A stretch of DNA of 64,000 bases, from positions 14,677,175 to 14,741,174 of the forward strand of contig NC_058046.1 in NCBI RefSeq assembly GCF_020085105.1, written 5' to 3'. The stretch's first letter is position 1. The number at the start of each line of letters is the position of its first letter. The notes under the pieces are model-generated. The model was not told where the DNA came from. It saw nothing but the letters and a program-made list of their open reading frames with translations, and ran no database searches. The stretch is from Siniperca chuatsi. Its lineage: Eukaryota > Chordata > Actinopteri > Centrarchiformes > Sinipercidae. The translations under genes and the position numbers were made by a program. This document shows positions 48,200 to 61,800 of this stretch, in pieces.

Positions 48200-48440
48200 T
48201 GACCGCCACTCCGGATGTTTGTATACAGCAGAGCCCAATGGCTTGCTCTGCTGCTCCGTGCTCAGATACAGAGCTGATCAGCTCACTGTTTTTTCAAAGT
48301 CTACTAATATTAAATGTGTCACATGTTCAAATTGCACCAAATCGACACTGCACTCCCTCGGATCCCCAGCAATACACCCGCAAAGTGTGAAGTCAATTGG
48401 ACAAACGGTTCTCAAGCTATGCAAAGGACAGACATAAAGA
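48200..48440. repeat. Dispersed fish repeat
   Basis: Contains CAATACACCCGCAAAGTGTG then AAGTCAATTGGACAAACGGT, a phrase I recall from a repeat scattered in teleost genomes. Class not determined. Confidence 0.35.
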
Positions 48441-50645
48441 GATTCCTGCTTTATAGTTAGATGCAGGCTTGCTTAATAATGTCCTGCAGTTGCTGCGATC
48501 AAACTGCATTTTGGGTAGTAAGCTGTACAAATTGGTAACATCAACAACTAAAGAGTACTGTAATTGTTATGATTTCCAATTATTGATTTAATATTGGGTG
48601 GAAATTACGATTTATCATCTGTCCACCAAATTGCACCTCATGCATTGCTGGCTATAAGGGGAGACCAGGAGCAATTGGAACATCTCAAATGGCCCCAATC
48701 AGAAACGAGACAGAACCATGAAACTCATTATGCACATGGTCTGTGATGATCTCTCTCTGCCTGCCAAAGGACAAACTGATGTCTCATACTTGTTTTCTGC
48801 CAAGACTAATTTTTGAGTAAGTAATTTTTTTCATCTAAAGTATTTTCCTTATAGTGTCTTAACCTTTAATGTCTATGAATTTAAATCTGTCTAGTTTTGA
48901 TGACCATTCTGTTGTCTAATATTTGATTGCAATTGTAACGATGTTCGTTTAAGTAAGGACTACAATTGATACTATTAATGCAACTTTGTTGTTCTTGAAA
49001 ATGCTTCATCTGCAGTAACTTTTTGGCTGTAAAACAATACTTCCATTACGTGAGTAACAGTTAGTTTCTTTATATTTATATAAATATATTAAAATATATA
49101 TAAATTTATATATATCTATATATTTAACACTTTTGCATTGCATTGAACAATAAAATATGTGAACACATTAGTTTAACAGCATTAAAAAGTGTATATTATT
49201 TTATAGTTTTTTTTACATCATATATCATTTTATTCATTGTTTTTTTAAATACAGTTGATAACTCAAATGCATTCTGTCCACTTGAGTGGACATGTGAAAA
49301 ACTCCTTGAAAAATCTATGTTTTAAAAAAATTGTACACTAGTCACAGACTCCCCAAGACTGAGAAAGAAGACGTTTCCACTTTTTCTTCTGTTTCAACAA
49401 AGGAGTAAAGAACAAACTTTTGGACCATGAAATCTCCCTGTGTGTTGACCTCTCCCTCTTACATAACTAAGATGTTGTTTCCAGTATGTTCGTGTGCTGT
49501 TCCTTGACCAGAATTCAGAGAACTCATTTCTGCTTTTCCAGGAATCAGCAAAAGTGAAGTGTTACCCCTCAATGGCCAGCTCGATCCAAATGCAAGATGT
49601 TTCCTGTCTCTCTGCTCTGATCAACTTCCCCTTCTTCCCCCAAATTAGCTTGATTCTTAAAAATGGATTATGTATTTTATAACATACCAGTAACATAGAA
49701 TAATAACTTGTGTCAGTGTACATCATCCTATAAAGATGACAAACATTCCATATGCAACATAACCTGCCTGGCATCAAGAACTGTTCTGATGGTCACAGGC
49801 GGTCTGTTCTGCTGCTACAAAAGTGCAGAATCTATATGTTGTATTTTTCCCTCAACACACAGGACAGTCTCAGCAGGGCTTCTTATGCAATGGAATAAAT
49901 TAAGATTAAGCTGAATAACGATAATATTGTACTGCATAGCCACTACTGGATCATATTACTGAAACAGACAAAAACCACATAAAAACAAAATAATAATGTC
50001 CCACAGTTGCTGCAATTAAACTGTATTTTGGGTAGTAAGCTGCAGGGAGATATGGCTATATATACTGTAGATTGAAAGAGGACATTCTGTACCATCTGTC
50101 TTTCAAGAGTGACCGCAGCAGTTCTATGTCCATACATATAAGAGGGTATGCAAAATAATGTGAACACTTCCTCCTGAAAGTGGGCCTAATAATTTAATAA
50201 AATCCTCTTTGTTCCTCTTTGTCAGTGCCCTTTACCCATGTTTGGCATAGGCTGTCATGGTGTTTGAGACATTTCCTCATATTAAATCTGTTTCAACAGC
50301 ACTTTACATTTCATCTTCATAATAACAAGAGTGGTTATTGCTTATGATGATGAGCGCCATGTGAGAAATACATCAAATGAGCTCAGATTAATCCATCCAT
50401 ATGCCAAGATGTCACGTATCCTAATGAGGAAGGTGAGACAAGCATGCATGCAAAGCACTCTGAGGAAAATCAATTTGATATTTTTACTGTGTATTTAAAT
50501 ATTTGTTTATTCTAGCGGAGACGAAAGAAGAAATTCTAGCCCAAAACAGCAATATTCTGGTACATTTAGTATTTCAACACACTTAAAATGTCTACCTATA
50601 GAATACCATTTTTTTGTTATACTGAGATGCTTCTAATACCTGGTC

Positions 50646-50892
50646 TACCCTCAGTGATATAAATGCAGTGGACAAAATATTAGAAACACTTCTCATTATA
50701 ACACAGAACAGTTCAACAGCACCACAAACTACAGCCTCTAAAATTATCATAAAGTTGAATCACCTCTCTAAAACAGTTTCAACAAAAACTGCACATTATA
50801 AGCTTCATGAAGGTAGCATTTATTGTGGGGCTGATGTATTAGACTGCATTGGTTTTAGCTAGGTGTTCCTGATAAACTGGCAATTGAGTGTA
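50646..50892. mobile_element. MITE with TACMCTCA ends
   Basis: The left end TACCCTCAGTG, then GGACAAAATATTAGAAACAC, pairs with a right end GTGTTCCTGATAAACTGGCA that closes TTGAGTGTA, giving imperfect inverted ends of about 30-40 bp. Non-coding interior. Known-looking fish MITE. Confidence 0.65.
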
Positions 50893-50929
50893 AATATATG
50901 ATTGTGCGTGACAGGGTCAATATTTCAGA

Positions 50930-51240
50930 GTCAGTTCATGATATCCTGGCAAAGCCTCTACTTCTGCTTTTACTGCTGCTGATCCTTCAAGGCCTCTATT
51001 AGCTCAATTATTGTGGAAGGAATTGGTAGCTTCAGGGGGTTGAATAATTTTGAGACTGGAGAAGTCATAAGTTGCATTTTCAGTTGAATTTGGGGAAACC
51101 ACTTGAAGCATTTGTTGTGTTGAGCTATTTCAATTGCTTTTGTTTGAGTTGTTCACTGCAAACAGATGAAAGTCTGGAAATTTTGACAATAAACCTGATT
51201 TGCAATGGCAGTTGAGTAATTTGGATTGCAGCTGTATATC
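50930..51240. repeat. Dispersed repeat, possibly DNA-transposon derived
   Basis: Contains GGGTTGAATAATTTTGAGAC and, near its end, AATAAACCTGATTTGCAATG with TTGGATTGCAGCTGTA, phrases typical of a fish non-autonomous element. No inverted end established. Confidence 0.4.
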
Positions 51241-51389
51241 CAATTGGCATTGTTTGTGAATCGGTTTGTGAATGTACAGCACAATGTACAACTCATTCAT
51301 CTTAAATTACTGTACTTCAGGTTCTTTAAATAAAAAAATTATATACAACCATCTGAAATCTTCCTGAATTATCTGCCCCAGTGTTGACA

Positions 51390-51592
51390 TTAAAAGGACC
51401 ATAGTGTAGGATTCAGTGACATCTAGCAGTGAGGTTGTAGTTTGCAACCAACTGAATACCCCTCGTCTCACCCTCCCCTTCCAAGTGTGTAGGAGAACCT
51501 ACAGTGGCATACATACTTATGAATATTATATTCCATTTCTGCCATATTCTCCAAATAGAGGCCCCTAAATCTTACACATCTTACATCTTTAA
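51390..51592. mobile_element. Second, internally deleted copy of the TTTAA MITE
   Basis: Same family as 46462-47436: starts TTAAAAGGACCATAGTGTAG, shares GTGACATCTAGCAGTGAGGT, and ends near CATCTTTAA. Most of the middle is missing. Confidence 0.7.
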
Positions 51593-51739
51593 TTCATCGT
51601 CCAGGTTGTGCATCAACCAGTAACATTTGTTAATTTGCCTTGGTTAATTTGAGTGTGGTCACATCTCATCTTTTGATTAGAAAACATGTTTTGTATATAT
51701 GTAAATAATAAAAAAAAAAAAAAGTCCACTTCATTGTCT

Positions 51740-53773
51740 TTAGTCTTTAACGTTGACCTGGGATACATCTGGGAGCACATCAGACTTGTTCTGTGTCTTC
51801 TTTGGTACTGAGTCACTATCAAAATCCTCATCATTGCCATCTCCAAGGTCACTTAAGTCATCATCGTCATCACTGTTCAAGTCATCCCTGTCCTTCTTCC
51901 CTCGTCCATATCCTCTCTTTCTCTGTTCACCATCTTCTTCTTGCTCCGTCTTGTCCACTTGTGAGTTTACTCTACACAGTGAGAGAAACAAAATGAGGCA
52001 ATATCAAGACTGAAGCTAAAATGCTAAAATGAGTAATTTCCAAAAATGTTGTGATGTATCTCATTGTCCACAAGATGGCAGACTTGCAATAGAATTTACT
52101 GTAGGTGCTTGACAGTGATGAAAAATACAAAGATTAACTTAATAAAATACATGTGCATGTACATGTACCACACTTCTTACAATCGTTTAATTCATATACA
52201 ATGTAAGGACATGTGATATGAATGGCTTCTTTATGAGTCACTGATGGCAATGTGGGCAAGAAAAACATACAACGGGCTATAAGATAAATATACAACAGTA
52301 CAGCAGAAAAGTTGATCACTGAGTAAGGTCAGAACATAAAATAACTTATTAGTCATTAATCCTCTATAGATATGAATCTGCACACACACTAATAATACAG
52401 GACCACTCACGGAATAACAATGTCCTCTTTCTTCCCGCACTTGCAGCAGATCTCTAGCTGAAGGGAACAGGGCTTACAAATGATGTGATACGCATCCTTC
52501 ACAGTCTTTTGAGAACACTTGACACTGAAAGAAGAAAACATGCATGCACAAATGTCATCAATTTTCACATTGGAACCAACTCCAAAACACCTTACTGCAC
52601 ATATACAGACTGTTGTATCCCTGAACTCAACTCATAAAGAAGTTTGCCATGCTAGCAGGAGATAACTGGACACATGCAGCACATTATGGGTTTTCCTGAG
52701 TGCCAGCTGACCTGACCAAAACAAAATGTCTGTACCATGCTTTTTGGTAGTCCTGCATTTAACTTGCCACCTGCCTTGCTACAAGCATGTATGTGGCAGA
52801 CAAATCAGTCTGGTTTGAATTTCCAATGGCTCCTTTTGGTCAAATCTGCCCCTCTGTGTCAGAGATTCTGGGAGCTCAAAGTGATGGCTTAATATTTCTT
52901 ATGTAGCCTGACCAGAAGCCAAAAATACCCCCGTGTAATAATTTTATAATGGTATAAAATGTGGAACCTGTAACATTCAAGTGCTTTGGTTGATAAAATG
53001 AATACACTGATTAACTAACTGATAAGTGTAATTATAATCCATACTGATTATCTTGCTTTATCGATTACTCACTAATCGCTTCAGCATCAATTACTTGCTT
53101 GTTTACTGTAACAGATCAGATCAGTTGAGATGTGTGCAGTGATGAGCAGTTGTAGCAGTGCAGTTACTTTTCTGTAATGAAATGAATGTCTGCCGTACCC
53201 AAGTGTACTCACCATTTTCGGGGCTGTGTTAGTGTCTTGTATTTGTTGTACTTCACTTTCCACTCAAGAACACCCTTACAATGTTGACAGAGCCCATCAT
53301 GGATCTTTGATTTTGCCTTCTACAAATCACATGAGCAGAAACATGGTGGAAAGGTTTTAATAATAATGTTATGACATAGCTTGACAAAACAACAGGTTGT
53401 AAAGGCAGGTTTGAAAGGAAATGTATTATTATTATTATTGAGAAGATTGCTTGAACCAAAAAAAAAGTATTTTTATAAACAATTTCTGAACAATGCCACA
53501 ACAATATACAGACAACGTTAACTATAACCTCGCCTCTACACAAGAGCACAATGTTAACTCTATAACAATATACAATGTAACGTTAACTCAAAAAGTAAAG
53601 TCCCTTTAGTTGAGCTAAGTAAGGCGTTACCCATGTAGGCTAGCTACACATTTGACACAACGTTACTTCACCTTCACTTGTACAGTCGCTCCGTACTTGT
53701 CGTTTTTGAAGGCAGCGGTGTTTTGATGCTTCTGGCCTCGCGACCGAGATACATTACCTTTCTGAGAACTCAT
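51740..53773 (-). CDS. c9orf85: C9orf85 homologue, small cysteine-rich protein, four coding exons
   Basis: Coding exons 53672-53773, 53213-53319, 52411-52524 and 51740-51971 join in frame to 184 aa (human protein 179). The N-terminus MSSQKGNVSRSRGQKHQNT is nearly that of C9orf85. Four cysteine pairs, C45xxC48, C70xxC73, C86xxC89 and C96/C97xC99, suggest one or two zinc sites. The C-terminal exon is charged and disordered (DDLNSDDDDDLSDLGDG), and less conserved. Function is not known. It is probably a nuclear or cytosolic zinc-ribbon-like protein, by inference. It is divergently paired with abhd17b, as in human 9q21. Confidence 0.94.
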
Positions 53774-54480
53774 CTTATTTTCCAATTTTTAGTTACACAT
53801 GTTATGTGGGTACACAAATCCAAAAACCACGCCAGAGAGTGAGTGCCCTAACCCGGAAGAAGTACAAGCACGTCATGTAACGTCATTGAGGTCAAAACAC
53901 GAACCCTCCACGTTTCTCAAAAGTGGTTAAAATAAATCAAGACAAAGAGCTGTTTGTTGGAATAAAAATTTAAAATATCTCAACACTTTTTGAAATTGAC
54001 AAATACGCTTAAAAAATAGTTACAGGTCAATGACGTCACCCGATTAAACGTTAGTCACCTCGATCGATGCTGATTGGACTGTGCCTCGCGATAGTAATCT
54101 CCGGTTGGTTCTCCTAAACGTCAATCAAAACATTAGGTCACCACTCTGCAGCGTCGACAGATCCGCCCATACATTTCCACACATTGTACCATTGGTGGGC
54201 ACGTTTCATCAACCTCTTTGCTATTGGTCCATAAAGCTGTCAACCACGTCCTCTCCTTTCCTCACTAGACAAGATCACTAGCAGAGTGATATTCACAAAG
54301 AAGGCGGCGATGATTTCGAGCCAAGTGATACTGCTGTGAAGTGTTCGGCGAACCACTACGGGCGTGTGACAACAATTTAGTTGATTTTAGACCTTTATCG
54401 AATTTACCCATGTCGCTGTTGAGTTGTATTGACTTGAACGTTTTGAATGAATCGATCTCGTTATCATTCAGGGCCATATG
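53774..54480. promoter_or_regulatory. Shared divergent promoter region of c9orf85 and abhd17b
   Basis: About 0.7 kb between the c9orf85 ATG and the abhd17b leader. It holds a perfect CRE palindrome TGACGTCA (54031-54038), ACGTCA-like half sites near 53871-53886, and several CCAAT boxes in either sense (about 54070, 54190, 54223). No TATA box stands out. The layout suits a housekeeping bidirectional promoter. Transcript starts are not directly visible. Confidence 0.55.
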
Positions 54481-54792
54481 TTGAGAAAATCGAGCGGAGG
54501 AAAAAGAAACGACAGTTTCGGAGGCTGTCTGGACCGGAGGACGAAGCGGCAAGCTAATAGTAACTCACACAGCTGAGGTGCCAAGAGGGATATATACACG
54601 CTCAAAGTGACATCGCTAACAAACAGGGCACGGAACAGGATAATCTTGCCGAGGATAACCTTGTCAATCTCCTGGCGTCGAGAAGAAGATAAATTAGTTT
54701 GCTTGGTGCGAAGATAACACCTGACTACGCTGGCCAATACTGTCAGCTCAAAATAGAAAGAAAAACAAAACAAGCGTCCAGCTGCCGTTCAG
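54481..54792 (+). other. Putative abhd17b non-coding first exon
   Basis: The segment is CG-richer than its flanks and ends in CGTTCAG followed by GTAATG, a good donor. It would splice to the acceptor at 56452. The 5' end is a guess. Confidence 0.4.
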
Positions 54793-55189
54793 GTAATGTT
54801 GGGATCATTTCTTTCCTCAGTTTTGATAAGAAACACACGCACATTTGCATGTTTGGTGTTGCATGGCTAATTGGCCCATCACACTTGGCAATAAAGTATG
54901 TCTAGCCACTGGATGTTAAACCTCCACAAACCAGCCTAGAATCACTGTAATCTGAACACATTGCTGCCTCCACCACCATTTTACAGTAAATCACTGCCAG
55001 GGCTCCATTCTGTCTCCAGGGCTAGAGATTATTGACTATTTTGGAGAATATGGGAGGCAAACATCCACTATATATTTGGATGTCACTGCATCTTGCAGAA
55101 GTGACATTACACGTGATTAAATCTAATCTGTTACAGCCAAATTGTTTATGTAAAAGGCACACAGGTAATTAAGTGGAATTAAAGTCACC

Positions 55190-55720
55190 TGTGTGTGTGA
55201 TCAAGATACACAAGTGATTTCTACACCTGTATCTGTAAGAGATCCTGTGTCCAACAGCTGGTTAGCAACTTTTATGTTGAAAATGATATGAAGACAGAGG
55301 ACCATTCCATACAAATCCATTAAAAGGTTGTTGAAATACCATCAGGAGAATGATACACAATTAAATAATCAAAGGCTCTGAAAATCCATCAGAGTGCGGA
55401 CAATTGTAGAAGAATGAAAACAGCTGTAAATCTGCTATGGGCAGTTTAAAGACATTAAGTGGACAAGAAGAGTACTTGTGATCGCATGGGAGGCCACCAA
55501 GATGCCTATTACAAATCTGTAGCTTCTTCAGAGTTGCCAGAGTTCTATGGATGGGAAGCCATACGGCCAACATTTGTTGCCTATGTGCTTCATCATTCAT
55601 AGTTTTTTACAGGAGTAAGTCACTGTTAAATAAAACAGCATTATGCTGCTGGGATGCTTTTCTGCAGGAGGACCTGCAAAAGCTTGTCAAAGCTACAGGA
55701 GAAATTAGCAATATGCCAGT
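55190..55720 (+). mobile_element. Decayed Tc1/mariner-family remnant
   Basis: Scattered phrases match the order seen in fish Tc1 copies: GTCACCTGTGTGTGTGATCA, GGGAGGCCACCAAGATGCC, TAAGTCACTGTTAAATAAAA and ATGCTTTTCTGCAGGAGGAC. No long frame remains and the inverted ends were not found, so it is old and dead. It lies in the intron ahead of the first abhd17b coding exon. Confidence 0.5.
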
Positions 55721-56464
55721 GTTTCCTGGCAAAAAAGCCATCGCAGACTGTTAGAGAATTGCAATTGCATATTTGCATCAAGGATGTAATTGCGAAAATG
55801 TAATAGTACTTCTAGCACCTTTTTTATTGGAAATACTATCCACAACACATTGTCATCATCCTGCCCGTGGTCTGCTTGGGCCTATTCAAAAGGGCATGTG
55901 TAGTTATGCAGAGTCAAATTACACAGCCCCCCCATCTCCAGTGCTGGCCACTGCAATTCAAAAGCACCTGGCATATCTAAAAGGTAGCCTTAGGTTGGGG
56001 TCCAGGTGCAGGGTGAAACAAGAAAGCCTTTTAAGTCAATACTGTCTGAGTGGTTGTGGAGCCAGGGTTAGATTTTTTTATTTTATTTTTTTTTTTATAT
56101 TATAATCCTGGCTGAAGAGAGCCATGCAGCAGCCTGGCTTTATCCCCCAGTCCCGGAAACCCCCTGCTTTTCCACTTAACAAAGACAAGTGTTTATATTC
56201 ATGGAGAGAACATCATTCAAGAGTTCTGTGGCACGAATTTGCTCTTGTGTTGTTTTTCCTTGTGATCAATCTACAAGGGATGCAGTGGCAAATTAGTGTT
56301 TCAGTTGTTTGAGAGAGCCCAGATGCTCTTGTTTGATGAGGTTGTATCTGTTTTCTCTCTCATTCTTAGTTCTCAAAGGCAATTCTTATATTTAATCCAC
56401 TGATGAAATGTATCTTTTTTTATTTTAACCATCCTCACTCTCTCTGTCACAGTGTTTTTTGAGG

Positions 56465-56931
56465 ATGAACCACTTATCCCTCAGCGAGCTATGTTGCCTG
56501 TTCTGCTGTCCACCATGCCCCAGCAAGATCGCCTCTAAGCTGGCCTTCCTACCCCCAGAGCCCACCTACAGCCTCATGTGTGATGAGAGTGGCAGCCGAT
56601 GGACGCTGCACCTCTCTGAGCGTGCCGACTGGCAGTACTCGTCTCGTGAGAAAGACGCCATTGAGTGTTTCATGACACGCACCTCAAGAGGGAACCGCAT
56701 TGCCTGCATGTTTGTCCGCTGCTCACCTAATGCCCGGTACACTCTATTATTCTCCCATGGAAACGCAGTGGACTTGGGCCAGATGAGCAGCTTCTACATT
56801 GGCCTGGGTTCACGCATCAACTGCAATGTCTTCTCCTACGACTACTCGGGTTACGGGGCCAGTTCTGGAAAACCCTCGGAGAAGAACCTGTACGCCGATG
56901 TAGATGCTGCCTGGCAGGCACTCCGGTCACG
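56465..56931 (+). CDS. abhd17b: ABHD17B depalmitoylase, first coding exon (gene continues outside the window)
   Basis: Serine hydrolase of the alpha/beta fold that removes palmitate from membrane proteins such as Ras and PSD-95 (family knowledge). This exon encodes residues 1-155 plus two bases of codon 156. The acceptor AG is at 56451-56452 and the donor GTAAGG starts at 56932. The N-terminal cysteine cluster [12 protein letters not shown] (Cys10, 11, 14, 15, 18) is the palmitoylated membrane anchor. [10 protein letters not shown] (HGN about 98-100) forms the oxyanion region and [15 protein letters not shown] follows. The catalytic Ser (GQSIG), Asp and His lie in later exons that I could not find before 64000. 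The start MNHLSLSE corresponds to human MNNLSFSE. abhd17a and abhd17c are alternatives, but the identity level and the c9orf85 neighbour favour abhd17b. Confidence 0.96.
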
Positions 56932-58576
56932 GTAAGGAGAGATGATGATGGACGGAGGCAAGACGGAAGAACCTGTATACAGATGTTGGCACTGCCTGTA
57001 GAGAAAGGATGCAGTAATCGATTAGTAGTGATAAATGCATTGATATTAGAGTAATTGAATAGCACACAGACTCTAACCTTGATTTTTCACAAGTGTTGCT
57101 CCCCTGTCCCCGGCACTCAGAACATGCTAATTACTGACAGCATGAGGGAGAAATAAAAGTTAATCCCCACAAACGTTTAGGGGGTGAATTAAATTCCCAC
57201 AAGTGGATGAACACCTGAAATGCATTACACGGTTTTAACTTGCATGCAGTAAATGGTCTCAAACCCAGATCTTAAGGGAAACCTTCCCGTATAGTGCATG
57301 ACAATAGTTGTAGCCTGAGTAGTTCTTGAAATTTTTCCTCTACATATTGCAAGTCACAAATTCAGCTGTGTAAACAGGGAGGACAGTCATATTAACAGCA
57401 ACTCTCTGTTCATGTCATTCTCGTTGACAGTTTTGCATTGGTAGTGAGAAATGATGCTGTGAATACCTTTTACAATGGCAACCTTCCTTGGTTTTCTCAT
57501 GCTGTGAATGTCTACAGCTATGGGGAAGTTTGACAAAGTAAATGGGGACTGCTGAAATATAATCTGATGTAAAGTAAAATCTGAAGAAACCGTGCTGATG
57601 TAGATTGATGTGGAAAATCAGAGACATGGAGAGAAAACAAAAAGAGCTGAAGAGTGAGAGCTGAAGATGTGAAGAGTCTACAGAAGGAGCTGGGTGGAGG
57701 GATGATTAGATTGGACCTGATAAAATCATGGGTGAAGATGATGAGGGATCGTTTAGTAGCGATGACATGATGTTCTTGTAGGCGATAATAAGGAGCGTGT
57801 CTATGATTATGCTGGTCAGCCATATGTAGGTGTGAGTGGGTGCTCTGCTGCATCTTTTTTGCTGTGTAAGCTAAGAATAGACTGATATTTATTGGCCGAT
57901 ATTCGACCTCTACTGATTGCCTATCTGTGATTTTCCAGCTCATAAAGCTTACTTATTCAGTGCTTCTTGTTGATGATGTCTGCATTAAGCTGTATCAAAG
58001 TTTGTAATGTTAACGAAACGAGCAAGGACCCCTGGACTCCTCGTGGTTTTACATTGCAGATGGTCTAGAAGAATTTGCTGTTGAATTCCTGCTCTTACAG
58101 TGCATTCATTCATGTACTTGAAAGAAAACAATCCTGGAAAACAATTTTTCTTAATTTCGTCAACCTGTTTTTTCCTTTTCTTATTCATGATGTACAAAAC
58201 TTAATACAGTTCTTAATGAAATTACAGCTAAAAGGATGTTGTATGCAGATTGATGTTGCTTGCTTAAATTCTGAATCATTAATATCTGTCCAAAATCACC
58301 TATGGCCTATCACTACTTACGCACGGAGTCTCCTCTCAGCTTCAGACCCTTCCCAAGGATAAGGCCTTTCTACCAGTGCTGAGCAGTGTTCATCAGTCTG
58401 TCTGTTTAACCCCGTGTCTCACTTCCTTCAATCCCTCTGTCATTTCCTTCTTTTGTCCTTTTGTAACACCATAGGCATTGTACTCCTATGTTGTTGGGGC
58501 TGGCTCGCCAGGAGGGGCAACATTTGTCGCCCTTGTATTGGGGTCTCACAAACATTCAATACATACATGACATATG

Positions 58577-58864
58577 TAGAGCAGAAACAATTAGTTGAAA
58601 CAGAAAAGTAATTGGCAACTATTTTAATAATCAGTTATTTGTCTTTTTTTTTCAAGCCAAAATGGCCACCATCCGACTATATCCGATGATAGTAAACTTA
58701 AATATCTTGTGTTTTGGGCTGTTGATAGGACAAAGCAAGCAATTTGAAGATGACACCTTGGGTTTTGTGAAGTTATGATGGACAGTTTTCACTACTTTGA
58801 CATTTTATGGACAATTAATGGGTATAATCGTGGAAAGAGTTGACAGATGAATAGTTGCAGCCAT
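58577..58864 (-). mobile_element. hAT-like MITE, degraded copy
   Basis: Same family as 10541-10891 but inverted and more diverged: TAGAGCAGAAACAATTAGTT at one end, GAATAGTTGCAGCCATA at the other, with CACCTTGGGTTTTGTGAAG inside. Confidence 0.65.
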
Positions 58865-61800
58865 ATACGCATGCATACATGACAGATGTTCTTTCTCTGC
58901 ATAAACAAGAAAGCATACAGCCACACACCTGTTCTGACAGAGGTGTGTGTGAGAGAATAATGTGTTCGTCATAATGGTGCCTTCTTGCTTATGTGGATGA
59001 AGGAGAAATAAAAGTTCATCCAGTAGGCCTGGTTGTTTTTGTATACTTCCTGCTGGAAGACAAACAAATGACTGAGAGGAGATGGGGGACGCTGGCTCAG
59101 GAAAACTAAAAAGGCCGGAAGAGAAGAGCCAAAGCTGTGCATATCAACCACAAAGAGGAAAGACTAGGCTTCTAGTGTAAAGTGCCCCTCCTGGGTCTCA
59201 ATGCAGATGTGGGTGTATGTTCTTTCTGTGGTAAATGAATTTGTTGGCACTGCGGAGATTTAAAAGTGCTGATGGATAACACTGGTAGGTCCACTGGCAA
59301 CAAAATGTGTTTCTTAGCTGCTGACTTTTGTTGAGTCTCTCTCAGCACTTCTTTCACATTTTACACCATATACGGTTTCACAGACTATACTGATTGGTCT
59401 AATGTAAATAAGGACCTTTTTAAATAAGGAAGCTGGCAACTTTAAACAGGAAACTCTTGATCATAAAGGTTCTGCATACAGGAAACAGGCCACTGCTGTG
59501 AAGAAGAACCTGCTTTTCTGGTGGCCAGTCACTGTCTGTGTGTCGGATCAAATACATTTTGTTTCTTTAATGTTGAAACCTTTCTGTCACTTGCGTTTTC
59601 AATTTAACATGCATCATTGCCATGGATGCCACACAAACAGTTTTACCAAAGCTTTAGTTACAATGTCGAATGTGATGGAAAGGAAAAGAGAGAAAAGCCT
59701 AAGATAGGCCTTCTGGACAGTCTGAAACACATTCTCTTTTCTTTCCGTACACAGCTCCAGACAACTTGAAAGAGAAAGGAGTACTTACAGCTGCTGTGGT
59801 GTTCTGCTCCTTTTATTTATCTTTTATTTTTATTTTTCCAGCTTGCTTACTTATTTTTGTTGATAGACCAAGGAACCTCCTGCTCCCACACATAGTCGTG
59901 ATCGGTGCAGAAATTGAATATGAAATGAAATTGCACACTCTTCAAATCATATGAAATTACACTTGGTGATTTGTGTGGGGGGGCAGGAGGTGGTAACAGC
60001 AACTATTGGCTACTCTTCTGCACACTGTGTGGCCCGGGCTCTGTAGAGATGCATGATGTTGAAATTCTTTACCAATAACGGATTTTTTCTATGGTCTCTT
60101 TCGTTTTTATTGCAGTACAACACATCTAGTTTCCACTAGCGGAGTAATTCATACTGTGACTGTAATGGTATGCAGTTGTCTAGAAAGCATTACTTCATTA
60201 ATACTTTTATGTGTGATGAATTTTGATCACAGTGCGATGCACAGTGCATCCTGCATGTGACTCTAGTCAGCAAAATATTAGCTGATTGTCTGAATAAGCT
60301 AAATTTGTCCTTCAATAACAGCACTGAGATCATAGTCCAAATACACATTGGCACTACCTAATTTGCCTAGGCAAACTACACTTTTACACCTTAATCAGAT
60401 GGGGTGGCTGTTTTGCCTGCGAGTGTTACTGAAGGCTTTGGAGTGTGTTGTAATATCTGTAACAAGCTAACTGTTTCTGTACATGGCGTTAATCAGCTGT
60501 TTTATTAAAAAAGGGCAGAGCATGTATACATCAATCTCTGTATCACATGGCTTTGTAGGTTAATCAGGGAAGAATCCTCTTCAAGATCAGATGAGAGGCT
60601 TAAAGGAACAAGAAAATAACTTGATATTCAAGAAGCCTCAACTTGCGTGCACACTGTCCCGTGCTTTGTAGTCCCATGGTTAACAGTCCTTCAGCACAGT
60701 CAGACTGAGTTCCCTCTGGCTCTCGCAATAAAGACGAGTTGAATGGGGTGAGGTGACTGAGTGCTTGTTGTTCTTTCTCTGCAGTGCTTTGTTATGCGTT
60801 CACATAGTTGTAATTACACTGTCTATCAGTTTTAATAGATTCACACAGTCGCTAATAAAACATTAGGTCTCTGTACAATACAGGCCACTATTTAGGAACA
60901 GGTCATGAGATACTGGGGCAATATAGGGTTTTAGAATTCAGTTTTTGTATGCGATTCTTCTTACTGAAGTAATTTTCTTTTGTGTGAGTGTGTTTTAGAT
61001 AATGTATTCCACAGAGAAGAGTCACGGGATATCTGATATTTGAGAAGTACCACAATGGCATGTCAACTGTGCTGCCCTGTTTTGTCACTAACACATTAGT
61101 GATAAAGTCTTTAGCACGGCTAAATCTTTATACATTATGACATTCTCAAAAGCCAAGTTGCAAGTCTGAATGCCAACTTGTAATCACATTTCTTTTTGGG
61201 GATCCCTCTTCTAGGCTTCTACTCATGTCACAGTAAGAGGGCTTATAACATAACATGTTTGTCTGAATAATGGCATATGGAGATCTCCTCATTTGTATGT
61301 GTTGGGAAAATGCAGATGCCACTTTTCATGCAAAGATAAGAATAAGGCTTGATGTTAGAATATACCTTAAATGTCACAGGGTTTTAAAAAAAAAAAAAGA
61401 AGAAAAGACAGCAACATTATGTAACAATGTCATACGGCTGCTTTTATGGCACACAAGGCACTTGTTATGATGGAGCTGGGCACACAGACATCCTGCTCGG
61501 GACGTACTGCTCCTTTGTTTGTTTGGTTTTTTTTTTGGTTTTTTTTTATAACCAAAAAATCGTTCTCCAAGTCCATTTTGCATACTGTTTTTGGCTTAAC
61601 CAAATGACAAGCGTCAATGTAAAATTTGTGGTTGGGATACCTCGATCACTGGGGAAAATAACTTTTATTGCCATGTCAGTGTCACTCGTTTTGTCTGCAA
61701 GAGCTCTGCTGTCTCTCCAGTTACAGTATACATCATGTTAATGGCCCTGCTGTCAGGATTGTCAACACTAACTGCTTATGTTGCCACACATGCTAAGGCT

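Larger units (their letters stand above)
44166..51739. other. Repeat-rich region between gda and the C9orf85 homologue
   Basis: No conserved exon recognised. Identified pieces are two LTR-like fragments, nested MITEs, and several dispersed repeats listed separately. 49070-49130 is very AT-rich (TATA repeats). 45370-46460 and 48450-50640 show nothing I can name. Confidence 0.5.
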
